Source: Osedax fenrisi
Taxonomy: Eukaryota > Annelida > Polychaeta > Sabellida > Siboglinidae
Reading direction: 5' to 3'
NCBI GenBank assembly: GCA_964019155.1
Contig: OZ025245.1
Location: 3,054,343 to 3,118,342, forward strand
DNA length: 64,000 bases
Of this stretch, positions 52,985 to 64,000 are shown piece by piece. Both the position numbers and the translations under genes were made by a program. The stretch's first letter is position 1, and the number at the start of each line of letters is the position of its first letter. The notes beneath the pieces are model-generated. The model did not search any database, was not told where the DNA came from, and saw only the letters and a list, made by a program, of their open reading frames with translations.

Positions 52985-53420
52985 ATAAATATACAACTCT
53001 GCCAGACATCGCTGCAGGGGTCGGGTTGTGTTAATAATACTAGATCAACATATAGGGGTTATAGTTATTGAGTCGTGTGTCACTGTTGAAGATAGGCAAA
53101 GGCCAGCGGATAAAGCTTCTACTATTGCTGAGGCATACCCCTTCGATGATAATAATGCATAATTAATACATTGAAGTATGTTAATGTTGGATACATCCTT
53201 CACATGCGAGGAGGAGGAGGAATGTATCCACTACATACAAAGACAATAGACTAGCACCCCGGTCATGGTCAACGAGAAGGAAATTCTGCGCCCAAGGTGA
53301 CCTTCAGAAATAGACGCCTGTGAAACGAGAACAATGAATTAACTGACGTATATATCAAATTGGGGCATGTGCTTGATCTTTCAATAAATAATACTCGACG
53401 AATAATAAATCTAGTTATCT
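52985..53420 (+). other. GC-richer island, possible retroelement 3' end
   Basis: Contains ATCGCTGCAGGGGTCGGGTT, AGGCAAAGGCCAGCGGATAA, GCACCCCGGTCATGGTCAAC and CCCAAGGTGACCTTCAGAAA, clearly unlike the AT-rich surroundings, ending in an AATAAATAATA-type tail. That composition and tail suggest a SINE or LINE 3' region, but I find no RT motif or Pol III box and match no family. Confidence 0.3.
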
Positions 53421-53842
53421 AGTAATATAGATTGTGTATAAAACATTTTCATAAAAAAAGAATTATAATAGTTAATGTTGTAAATATATTTTTTAATTTC
53501 ACGAAATTCAATAAAAAAATTTTTTTCTATACATTTTCATACTAGTTTATTATTTTGAATTCTCGGTCAATATAAATGAACAGAACATTGTAACGATGTC
53601 TCTATAGATAACAAATAATCTTAATATGAACAATGTAAATTTCCTTTGTAGATACAAAATTAAATAATATTTAGATATTTTATAATATAAAACTATATAG
53701 TGGGTTATATGTTATATTGTAATATTATTAGTTTCATTATTAATGTATATTGTTTGAAACAATTTGTTTCACAATTTTGTAATGTATATTATTTGTTATA
53801 ACATTCTTATTTTAATTCATTCAATGATACTATCATTAATAA

Positions 53843-54478
53843 AAGAGTCAAGCGGAAGTTAATCAAATCCGACAAATACAAATATGAAGTGACGATGGTT
53901 TAAAATTACTGTCGTCTTCATTAGATAATATAAATAATAGACGTAATAAATTCTCTATTGTTGGAGATTACATGTCATCGATGCTGGCAAGATGAGAGAG
54001 GGGCGTGATGTCTACCTCGGTAGACTACATAAGGGACGTCTACAAGCTGTACACCGACATGTTGCGCGATACGGAACACTTACGAGACCACGCCCTCTTT
54101 CAGCGTGAAGATGTTGTCTCTATAGGGGAGGAGATGAAGAAGAAAGCGAACGAAGTGGAAAAGGATATTGGAAAAGGAAGGAAGGAAAAGGAGACAATGA
54201 ATTCCTTCAATTGAAAGCCTGAAAAAGAAACAACATATTTTAAGATTCAACAGATGATTGTAGATGAGAGAGCTTTAAAAATTGTTTTACCTAGTTCAAA
54301 TGTCACTGACAGCAAAAATAAAATTAAAATTGAAAAATCCAAAGGTTTGATTAATTATAAGTGTATTTCAGGGACGATATGTATTGTACAGTTGTTTATA
54401 CAGCTGATATTGATATCATTAAGTTGTATACGGAAATGCTCAGAAATCATAGAGATATATATGGTTTGAAAAATAATC
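53843..54478 (+). pseudogene. Coding module 1, frame broken only by TGA
   Basis: From after a TAA at 53840 to a TAA near 54479, one frame has no TAA or TAG but carries TGA at 53885, 53993, 54212 and 54467. It reads VNQIRQIQI, LKLLSSSLDNI, FSIVGDYMSSMLAR, DYIRDVYKLYTDMLRDTEHL, EEMKKKANEVEKDIGKGRKE, then past the third TGA MIVDERALKIVLPSSN. Codon use is GC-richer than the surroundings and the middle looks like a charged helix or coiled coil. DVYKLYTDMLRD and ERALKIVLPS recur in two later modules, which supports real coding ancestry. Family unknown. Most likely a decayed gene or exon set; UGA read as sense is the alternative. Confidence 0.5.
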
Positions 54479-54828
54479 TAATAGACCGAAGAAATGAGGA
54501 AAACTGATAAAAAAGATGACTTAACCCTGCATATGACTGATGCGAAAAAACTAATGATAATCTCGAAGATGTCAGGAAAACAATGGATAACATATAGGAC
54601 AGCTATAGTAAGCAAACAGATTCAAAAGTTGTATTGCCTATGGATGAAGCTAAAAAAGCCATGAAAAAGTATATGAAGAGTCAAGTCTGCAGAGTTCGTG
54701 TGGGAAGTTGTACTGAGGAGATCTATCAAAGATGCAATGATGAAACTCAACGCCCCTCCACTACAGTAGAAGAACTGTACAAGAGTTCTCTCGTAGACGG
54801 ATACAGGCAGCTACCATTACTAACATAG
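54377..54828 (+). pseudogene. Coding module 2, homologous to module 1
   Basis: Reads TADIDIIKLYTEMLRNHRDI in one frame (compare DYIRDVYKLYTDMLRD), then EEMRKTDKKDDLTLHMTDAK in a second frame (compare EEMKKKANEVEKDI). A third frame gives DSKVVLPMDEAKKAMKKYMK followed by SQVCRVRVGSCTEEIYQRC and RPSTTVEELYKSSLVDGYRQ to a TAG at 54826. Frame changes near 54490 and 54600 are either introns or frameshifts; TATTTCAG and ACAG before the first part would fit acceptors. The block order matches module 1. Confidence 0.5.
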
Positions 54829-54867
54829 TTCTCACTAAGAGTGCTACACCTAGTCTGCGATCAATAG

Positions 54868-55077
54868 ATGGATTTGAATAATGAACAACATGGACCCTCT
54901 GAATGTCATGATATAAGGACATATATTAGAAGATGTGAGACTTGTAGTAAGGCGAAAGAGTTAGTTACGAAGTATAGGGTAAAAATTTGTTTAAAAACGA
55001 CCTGGGAAAAGACTCTCATCCTCCTAAGGAAAGTGAATATGATGTATATGACATGTACACAATATTTTCTATTATAG
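54868..55077 (+). pseudogene. Short frame with CETC motif, unknown
   Basis: 69 codons. CHDIRTYIRRCETCSKAKEL resembles the C-terminal half of the zinc-binding (HHCC) domain of retrotransposon integrases (YVRxCxxCQRxK), but the upstream His pair is not at the usual distance and no DDE core follows. It may instead be another exon of the module set around it. Confidence 0.3.
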
Positions 55078-55219
55078 ATGACTCTAGATTACCATCGGCT
55101 AAATTAAGCATTCTCATAATTTGTATTTAAGTGTGATATCGTAATTTGAAATTTAAATCTTGAGCAGACATCTTAAACTATATTTAGGCAGAATTGAGGC
55201 ATCAGTAGCATCATCCATA

Positions 55220-55445
55220 ATCACATCCGTAGCCGACATCTTGCACGATATAGAACCACTACCATGACCCGCGTGAAGATGTTCCCACTACAGAAGGAGT
55301 GGGAGGATAATTTAAACTACATTCCAAGGAAGATGTAAAAACTATAAAGGATATGTTAAAAATAAGAGAAATTATATTCGCCGGTAAATGAGAGAGAAGC
55401 TTTAAAAGTGATTTTACCAAGTGCAAAACATTAATGAAAAGATAT
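55220..55445 (+). pseudogene. Coding module 3, strongly decayed
   Basis: SVADILHDIEPLP aligns at DNA level with the TDMLRDTEHL part of module 1 (GACAT.TTGC.CGATA.GAA), with a gap, then GCGTGAAGATGTT shared exactly. About 130 bases on, EREALKVILPSAKH aligns with DERALKIVLPSSN of module 1. Stops and deletions break it. Confidence 0.5.
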
Positions 55446-55554
55446 TTTCATATCTGATTTGAAATAAAATCTTGTTTTCTCTCTGTTTTGTATGTATGTG
55501 CACGTAGTCATAACATTTAAATAATGTTAAAAAATATATCATAATGTAAGACAT

Positions 55555-55773
55555 GTGATCTGTGGAGATGTACCTGTAATAAGGTCCGAGTGCCACAAGT
55601 GTGGTTCTTCCCTAGATCAGCGTACTACTCGAATGATATTCATCGAAACGAGTCAAACTGTTGCTACAAGCTTCCCGAGCAGAAACTCTCAATCTACTAG
55701 TGGTGGAGGATCTAGCTGTAGGTATTCTAGTAAGGTCAGTATGGACGACAGGTTATCACTTTATCATTATTGA
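55555..55773 (+). CDS. Small Cys-pair, Ser-rich ORF, unknown
   Basis: Begins MICGDVPVIRSECHKCGSSL, continues Thr/Arg-rich and then Ser-rich (SQSTSGGGSS), ending at TGA. CHKC could be half of a zinc-binding site. Base composition resembles the modules upstream, so it may be a further exon of the same locus. No family recognised; translation unproven. Confidence 0.3.
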   Translation: MICGDVPVIRSECHKCGSSLDQRTTRMIFIETSQTVATSFPSRNSQSTSGGGSSCRYSSKVSMDDRLSLYHY

Positions 55774-56116
55774 TTAATATAGACTTGTTAACAATTAGTC
55801 ATCTTTTGTTTATTATACAAATATAAAATCGTATCGTTAATTTGACCACATCCAATTTTGATGACAATTTTAGATTGTTTATTATATAGAAAAATTATGA
55901 AGAAAATAACTCAGGTATATGCAGTACAAGACATGAAGAAGACTGTGACTCTGATATTTCGATACTAGGCTGGAATTAATATAAGAAACATGATTTTGAA
56001 GGGATACATACAAAATATCATGATAAAATCTCTGAATAAAGCAATGCTAGGTATATATTACAAATAAATTTAATTTTCTAAATTAAATAGATTCCGAACA
56101 TTCCAATTTTTAATAT
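55774..56116. other. AT-rich spacer
   Basis: No feature I can support. Confidence 0.4.
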
Positions 56117-56690
56117 TGAAAGCTAAGTACAAGATGTGTAAAGTTTTAAACAATAAGAATAAAGTAGATTTCCTGAAAACATTCTCTCTGTAGAGATAAG
56201 GGGCAACTTTAAGCCTCTGATAGCCACGTACAAGATGTGTAAAGTCATCAACAATAGAACTAAAGTAGTTTTTCTGAAAACATTCTCTCTGTAGAGATAA
56301 GGGGCAACTTTAAGCCTCTGAAAGCTAAGTACAATATGTGTAAAGTCATCAACAATAGAACTAAAGTAGTTTTTCTGAAAACATTCTCACTGTAGAGATA
56401 AGGGGCAACTTTAAGCCTCTGAAAGCTACGTACAAGATGTGTAAAGTCATCAACAATAGAACTAAAGTAGTTTTTCTGAAAACATTCTCTCTGTAGAGAT
56501 AAGGGGCAACTTTAAGCCTCTGAAAGCTAAGTACAAGATGTGTAAAGTCATCAACAATAGAACTAAAGTAGTTTTTCTGAAAACATTCTCTCTGTAGAGA
56601 TAAGGGGCAACTTTAAGCCTCTGAAAGCTAAGTACAAGATGTGTAAAGTCATCAACAATAGAACTAAAGTAGTTTTTCTGAAAACATTAT
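56117..56690 (+). repeat. 101-bp tandem repeat, six units
   Basis: Starts of GTACAAGATGTGTAAAG at 56127, 56228, 56329, 56430, 56531 and 56632, an exact 101-base period. Each unit contains a coding-looking stretch (YKMCKVINNRTKVVFLKTFS) followed by TAG and TAA, and a TTCTCTCTGTAG that resembles a 3' splice site. The first unit is more diverged (AAAGTTTTAAACAATAAG). Confidence 0.95.
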
Positions 56691-56761
56691 ATTATTCTAA
56701 CCCATTATACAAGAACCCTATCAGATAATGACCCGCAATCTATCAATTAATACCATATAGG

Positions 56762-57928
<1,167 letters not shown>

Positions 57929-58093
57929 ATTAAGGGGCTTAATTAAGGGGAGTGGGGCTTAATTAAGGGGAGTGGGGCTTAGTTAGGGTGAGTGGGGCTT
58001 AGTTAGGGAGAGTGGGGCTTAGTTAGGGGGAGTGGGGCTTAGTTAGGGGGAGTGGGGCTTAGTTAGGGGGAGTAGGGCTTAATTAGGGGGAGC
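57929..58093 (+). repeat. 20-bp minisatellite (GGGGCTTAGTTA)
   Basis: About eight units of AGTTAGGGGGAGTGGGGCTT. The early units have AATTAAGG in place of AGTTAGGG. G-rich on the plus strand. Confidence 0.95.
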
Positions 58094-58289
58094 AGAATTC
58101 ATATTTAAATATTCTGAAATATAATACAGGTCTTATATAAATAAAACTTCAATATTAAATGGTTACATCATATATAATCTTATAATATATGATGTATATA
58201 AACGATAAATAATAGTAAATGATCAATATAGCCCGACAAACAATTAGTACTGCACAGCTACCTTATTTGTAACAATCGGCCTATCTATT

Positions 58290-58550
58290 ATACATGTAAG
58301 CAGGGACAAATACGAAGACTACAAAACGAATTTTCTGCATCCTGCTAAGGACGAATAAGGACTAAAAAACGAATTTTCTGCATCCTGCTAAGGATAAATA
58401 AGGACTGAATAACGGACATTCTGAATACTGGTAAGGATAAATAAGGACAAAATAACGGAATTTCTGAATACTGGTAAGGATAAATAAGGACAATATAAAG
58501 GATTTTTTAATCCTGGTATAGACAAATAAGGGTCATATAAAGTATTTTCT
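58290..58550 (+). repeat. 43-bp tandem repeat in element F
   Basis: Units at 58335, 58378, 58421, 58464 and 58507 contain CTAAGGATAAATAAGGAC and AACGAATTTTCTGCAT, with increasing divergence along the array. Confidence 0.9.
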
Positions 58551-58574
58551 ATTCCTATATATAATAACCCAGAA

Positions 58575-58672
58575 TTCAACTTACATCAAAAACTTAAGTT
58601 CAAAATTTAAGTTCAACTTAAGTCAACGGTAACTAATTAACTTAAGTTCAACTTAAGTTCTAAACTAAATTC
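58575..58672. repeat. AACTTAAGTT palindromic cluster
   Basis: Several overlapping AACTTAAGTTCAACTTAAG words that are self-complementary. No coding. Confidence 0.7.
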
Positions 58673-59707
58673 TAAATTCAATAATAATAACATTTTAATA
58701 TGTACACTTTAATCAATATTCAATTGATATATATTCAATATTGAGCAATTAGTTCAACATAATTTCCAATTATATTATCAATATAATTACGATTAAAATT
58801 GTAGTTCAATGTGTCAATTTAATGAGATTATGATAATTTTGAAAAATACATAGGATTACTTAAATAATTTTAGTTTTTAGAATAATATTTTATTTATTAA
58901 AAGCAGTATATTAACTTAAATATAAAAGTAAAATTATAATTAATAATTAATTTGCATAAATAAAAATTAAATCAATATATTAAAATAATTAAAAGGTATA
59001 TGTTATTCTTTCTATATTAAAACAAGTATATATATACTTATTAATAATTAATAAACAGATAAATAAACAGTAACATATTATTCTACTGAGCAAGGTATAT
59101 AAAGGACACAAAAAGTAAAGTTCAGCATTCTATTTATAGCTATACAAATGTTACTGTGATGTTACTGTAGATGTCCTGCTCAGTAACATATTATACTACT
59201 GAGCAGGGTATATAAAGGACATAAAAAGTAAAGTTCTGCATAGTTATTTGGTCTACATTTTTAACACTACTCTAGGCACCCTTTACAGTAGTATCACAGT
59301 ACATTTATACTGTTCAGTGTGTTATAAGGATAAATAAGTATATTAAAACGTAATTTATGCATGCAATTGTTTGTCGGGAGATGTATTACATGTATTGCAT
59401 TGATGGAATAGGATCTATAGTAAGAGTAATGTAATAACAACGTTTAATTATCAATATCTGAATATTTATAAATGAGGAATTTAGATTAATTTAGAAATTA
59501 AATATTAATTACATTAATATAATAGTTTCTCCCTATCTGAGAACATCTCCTCACTAGATGGCAGTTCTAACTGTATTACTAGACTGCAGGTAGACTATCA
59601 GTAAGTCATTATCGCAGGTGCCCAATGTTCACTGTTTCAGTAGATCGGAGGAGAATGTCACCAACTCTTCAAATTGTCTTGCAGTTAGCATGGATTTATC
59701 TTCTCTG

Positions 59708-59957
59708 TAAGGTAGTGATGTCAAGGTTAGTATGAGCTAGTGATGTCAAGGTTAGTATGATCTAGTGATGTCAAGGTTTAGTATGAGCTAGTGATGTCAA
59801 GGTTAGTATGAGCTAGTGATGTCAAGGTTAGTGTGAGCTAGTGATGTCAAGGTTTAGTATGAGCTAGTGATGTCAAGGTTAGTATGAGCTAGTGATGTCA
59901 AGGTTTAGTATGAGCTAGTGATGTCAAGGTTAGTATGAGCTAGTGATGTCAAGGTGC
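59708..59957 (+). repeat. 25/26-bp minisatellite
   Basis: About ten units of GCTAGTGATGTCAAGGTTAG plus TATGA, differing by one T and one A/G. Confidence 0.95.
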
Positions 59958-62085
59958 ATAATATAGTAATTTCAAAATACTGGCTTAATTTGTTAATATA
60001 TCATAAATGCTGGTTTAAGGGCATACAGCAGTTGATAAATCAGCGAAAATCATAAAAATAATTTAAAAATTTGTATTCAATATTATTAATTTAATATATG
60101 TTATTTGTTATCTGTCAAAATATTATAATTGAAAACGGCCTAAATATACCATAAAAAGCATATTTTATAACACACCTTTTAAAATAAATAACGTTGGTTT
60201 ATAATTTATTTGAAATCTACATGAATAATTTTATAATAATGCCCACATTTTATTTTATAACATTTTTATACTTGTATATTGTCGATTTACAAAATTTAAA
60301 AATCCAATTGTCTATCTTTATGTATTCTATATTATTATCATTGTAAACATATGTCATGTGATATTATACACCAATAGAAAGCTAATAAACAGACGCTATA
60401 TATTTTGTATTTCCTTTACATCATTTTACCTTTATTTCAACTTATATTTATATTTACATCATTAGTATTAGAAAATAGTTATTTGTATACCATTATTAGC
60501 CTTTATATTCGATTTTTAGTTGAGTTTATTTTATTTATAATTTTGTTTTCAAATTATATTTCTACGTATATTTTCATTTATTTATATTACTTTATATTAC
60601 TTACATTTTGTTATAGTTAGTAGTATTTCAATATATATTTATTAGTTATTATTAGTATTAGTTTTAATTTATAATATTAGAATTTATATTAGAGTTATAG
60701 TTGTATTTATAATATTTATAATTTATCACTATTTTTTACATTCATTTCAGTACTATTCACATATACATATAGTTATTAGTATTTATATATTTATTAATAA
60801 TTATTAGTTATATTTAATTGTATTGGATATCATTTATATTTTATTTATATTGTTTGTTTTTTTTATAAAAATGGTAAGATCGAAGAGGAAATCACATATG
60901 CGCAACATGGTTGAAGCTATTTATTAAAATTATGTATTCAGTGTATTTTACAATTTATAATTATTTATTGAATTTATACATCTATATATATTATTTTATA
61001 AATCATACAACACTATTATTGCTTTATTTTATCATAATATATAAACTATAGATAATAACATATTTTAATTCTATATACATAAACTGTATGCTTTATTTTA
61101 TAATAGTGATTTTTACTTAGTAAAACTTTATATGCGTTTTACTCAGAATCAATATTTTCTACTACCTAGGTGAATATAAATGTATGTTTAGAACAATCTA
61201 GCATAGGTATCCTAACAATTTTTTTTGCTATATGTAAATGGTATATGAATAAATAAAAATAAGTTCTTACATTTTTGTAATTATTATTGAAAAGAGACAA
61301 TATTGGTATAAATTAAAAAAAATAATGGTTTAAATAAATTAGACATAATAAATAATATATTTATACATGAAATAAATAATATTTAAAAAAAATACAAACT
61401 TTAAATTGTAGCAGTATATATATTGTATACAATACAAAAATAATTAGTTAAATTCATTGAATAGTTTTACCTAAACATAGATTTTAATGGATTTTTGTAT
61501 TTCCTATCTCTTAACATGTAAATGCGTGAAATGGTGTGCGCATTGCCGTATGCCCTTACTTTGTTAATAACACATAAATGTAGTGTGTATTAGCAAGGGT
61601 TTACACTATATCTACTATTAATGAGGTAGTTAGGTGAAGGTTTATTAAATAGGACTCAAATAGGCTTTCGCAGTACTTTGATTGTGCATTATAACTTAAT
61701 TCATTATGCATTATACAAAATTCATAATGCATTATAAATTAAACAATATGATATGAACAAATAATGTAAATAAATAAATAATACATGTAAACAAAACATA
61801 AAATAATAGGTAATGTGTGTGTGTGTGTGTGTGTGTATTTGTGTGTGTGTGTAATACATAGGACTTCCTACTATGCAGACACTAAGGGTGAGTTGTTGGT
61901 CAAGCACAGGTGGTCATGAAACTTCTATTTACTGCATGTACAAATCAAACTAGTAGTAAATCCAATTGGTAGTAAATGCAACTGGTAGTACTATTTATTC
62001 ATACCAGACCACCAGTGGTTGAAACCAGCGCACTTATGGTGTATATTTGAACGCACTCATAATGAGATCCTCAAATGAACTGAAT
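59958..62085. other. AT-rich DNA, no gene seen
   Basis: Includes a TG microsatellite (about 61814-61852). A hydrophobic 71-codon frame at 60405-60620 is Phe/Ile/Tyr-rich because of T-rich composition and has no supporting feature. Confidence 0.5.
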
Positions 62086-62088
62086 CAT

Positions 62089-62698
62089 AGAGAGAGAGGG
62101 GTACAATGCGTTACACTAAAATAGAGAGAGAGGGGTACAATGCGTTACACTAAAACAGAGAGAGAGGGGTACAATGCGTTACACTAAAATAGAGAGAGAG
62201 GGGTACAATGCGTTACACTAAAACAGAGAGAGAGGGGTACAATGCGTTACACTAAAACAGAGAGAGAGGTACAATGCGTTACACTAAAACAGAGAGAGAG
62301 GGGTACAATGCGTTACACTAAAACAGAGAGAGAGGGGTACAATGCGTTACACTAAAACAGAGAGAGAGGTACACTAAAATAGAGAGAGAGGGGTACAATG
62401 CGTTACACTAAAACAGAGAGAGAGGGGTACAATGCGTTACACTAAAACAGAGAGAGAGGGGTACAATGCGTTACACTAAAACAGAGAGAGAGGTACAATG
62501 CGTTACACTAAAACAGAGAGAGAGGGGTACAATGCGTTACACTAAAACAGAGAGAGAGGGGTACAATGCATTACACTAAAACAGAGAGAGAGGGGTACAA
62601 TGCGTTACACTAAAACAGAGAGAGGGGGGTACAATGCGTTACACTAAAACAGAGAGAGGGGTACAATGCGTTACACTAAAACAGAGAGAGAGGGGTAC
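62089..62698 (+). repeat. 33/34-bp minisatellite
   Basis: About eighteen units of AGAGAGAGGGGTACAATGCG plus TTACACTAAAAC, with a few shortened ones (for example near 62270 and 62365). Confidence 0.98.
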
Positions 62699-62794
62699 AC
62701 TACTAACGCGCTGAGATCATTGAGAGATTCACTGTTTGCTCCGGCGAGGTTCTTTAGCACGGCGACGCCCACTTTGTAACCTTTGAACCCAGCA

Positions 62795-63213
62795 GTGGTT
62801 TAGTCATAGAGCTAGAGAGAAATAGAGTAGTAAACAATGTATCTGACATGCAGAAAGCGTCGATCTAATTTGGTCACCTCAAAATGGCGGATTTGACCTA
62901 TTTAAGCAAAATCTAGGGAGAAAGCGTATTTATCTTTATAATCTATTATTTTATATGTGTATTATTTATACATTAATAAGTAAATATACTTTATATATAC
63001 ATCATATAAATAATTATTAATACAAATATAATATGTTACTCTATATTAAAATTAATTTGTAAATAAAATATAAACTCTAGTTCAAATAGAGTTCAAATAG
63101 GTCAAATCTGCCATTTTGAGGTTACCAAAATAGATTGACCCTTTCCGCATTGGCTTACACAGCTAGTCATAGCGTATTACCACTCTATTTCTCTCTAGCT
63201 CTGTTGGTTTAGT
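62795..63213. mobile_element. Hairpin (foldback) element
   Basis: Arms of about 62800-62905 and 63084-63213 pair in blocks: AGCTAGAGAGAAATAGAGT with its inverse, and CCTCAAAATGGCGGATTTGA with its inverse carrying one change. The AT-rich loop is non-coding. Arms are moderately diverged. Target duplication not identified. Confidence 0.7.
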
Positions 63214-64000
63214 TGTCAGGTTAATATTCGATGAAATGAAATCTAACACTACTAGTAATAAAATTAAACTAATTAAAATGTGAATTTAAAGAATTAATGA
63301 TATATAAACAGGAGGATATAAAGGAGATGTTATGGAGGAGATAAAGGAGGTGTTATGGATGCCTAACTTACTTGTGTATCACACATATACATACATACAC
63401 ACACAAACACACATACACACACACACAAACACACAACTAACCAGTAGGTGTGTACACTCCAGCACATTTGTACTCGGTTCCAGCATAGGCACGTTATATA
63501 GTCGCAGATATCAGCGCTACTGTTAGGGCGGGTGGGAGAGGGTAGTTAGGGAAGTAGGGAGGGGGTGAGGGAATTAGGGAGTGAGGGGTGAGGGATGGAG
63601 GGGGTGAGGGAAGTAGAATGGGATAAAGGGTGGGAGGGAGAAAAGGATAGAGGTAGGGATGTGTTATACGTTTATATATCTATATGCGTACACACGCTAT
63701 AAGTGTACATATGTCTATATATATGTTACACGTATGTATATGTATATGTACACATAGACGCTATAAACATGCATGTTTATTCATGATCCAGATAACAGAT
63801 AATTGTTACATAACTTGTGGTTATCTTCACTAATTACCGCACCAGCTTATCTATGCTGATCTTCTCTCGCGTGCACTGGCAGTAATGTAATAAACTATCT
63901 ATATACTAGTTATCTTATTTAATACTATATCTATAATCTAATATATATCTATACACATATAAACTTATCAGGATGGACTGAAGAATAGAGGGCTGGAAGG
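63214..64000. other. Mixed simple repeats, no gene seen
   Basis: Holds a duplicated GGAGATAAAGGAG-type stretch (63312-63358), an ACAC-rich stretch (63382-63436), a G-rich GGGAGGGGGTGAGGGA cluster (63525-63655) and a run of ATGTATATGTACACATA words. No gene supported. Confidence 0.5.

Larger units (their letters stand above)
58232..59378. mobile_element. 1.15 kb TIR element F
   Basis: Perfect 14-base inverted ends CCCGACAAACAATT (58232-58245) and AATTGTTTGTCGGG (59365-59378). AG lies on both outer sides, perhaps a 2-bp target duplication. Near the left end is a 43-bp array, and a single related unit lies near the right end (about 59325-59362). Two near-copies of ACTGAGCAGGGTATATAAAG occur about 111 bases apart (59069-59235). 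No transposase; presumably non-autonomous. A diverged partial copy is at 10500-10705. Confidence 0.65.

Noticed and set aside
60405..60620. Hydrophobic 71-codon frame that looks membrane-like
   Set aside because: T-rich composition gives Phe/Ile/Leu/Tyr by default; no other support.

Overview
This window looks like intergenic, probably heterochromatic DNA from a very AT-rich eukaryotic nuclear genome, most likely an invertebrate animal. Three things support that: a decayed LINE reverse transcriptase C-terminus, a tRNA-derived SINE with both Pol III promoter boxes, and Ty3/gypsy gag-pol debris. I cannot name the phylum. No rRNA, no intact tRNA gene and no complete recognisable host gene is visible. 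Nearly everything is repeat, and inverted repeats occur at every scale from tens of bases to 28 kb.

Layout. 1-4.0 kb: AT-rich DNA with a small foldback element (E, 341-834) and a TIR element (A, 1271-2167). 4.03-4.27 kb: LINE 3' end, abutted by an 8.2 kb TIR element (B, 4276-12507). B holds a 4.8 kb satellite of about 30 bp units, a SINE inserted in that satellite, and a three-branched foldback at 9.5-11.9 kb. 12.2-12.9 kb: an inverted repeat spanning B's right end. 13.0-17.2 kb: a G-rich/C-rich minisatellite palindrome. 17.6-18.1 kb: a 30-bp minisatellite and a short coding-like tail. 18.6-20.56 kb: decayed Ty3/gypsy protease, RT and zinc-knuckle remnants (minus strand) flanked by TTAGGGTACA-type repeats. 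21.6-50.8 kb: a giant palindrome with arms 22788-36017 and 37222-50793 and a 1.2 kb spacer. The arms carry 49-, 189- and 204-bp tandem repeats, mirrored 3.4 kb TIR elements (C), mirrored 454-bp MITEs with a 7-bp target duplication, and a small well-initiated 30-codon ORF.

50.8-58.1 kb: trinucleotide TAG arrays (one uninterrupted for about 1.17 kb), GC-richer islands, and a decayed set of homologous coding modules at 53.8-55.8 kb whose first frame is interrupted only by TGA. 58.2-59.4 kb: a TIR element (F) with 43-bp repeats. The rest to 64 kb is AT-rich DNA with 25-bp and 33/34-bp minisatellites and a hairpin element.

Most notable: elements A, B and C share TA-flanked GGGGA-type ends. A and B also share an internal layout, a hairpin of a family-specific motif (TAATACGGACA versus TAATACGGGCC) about 165 bp inside the left end followed by a third copy. 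They look like related non-autonomous transposons whose presumed transposase-binding motifs have diverged. No autonomous copy or transposase was found here.
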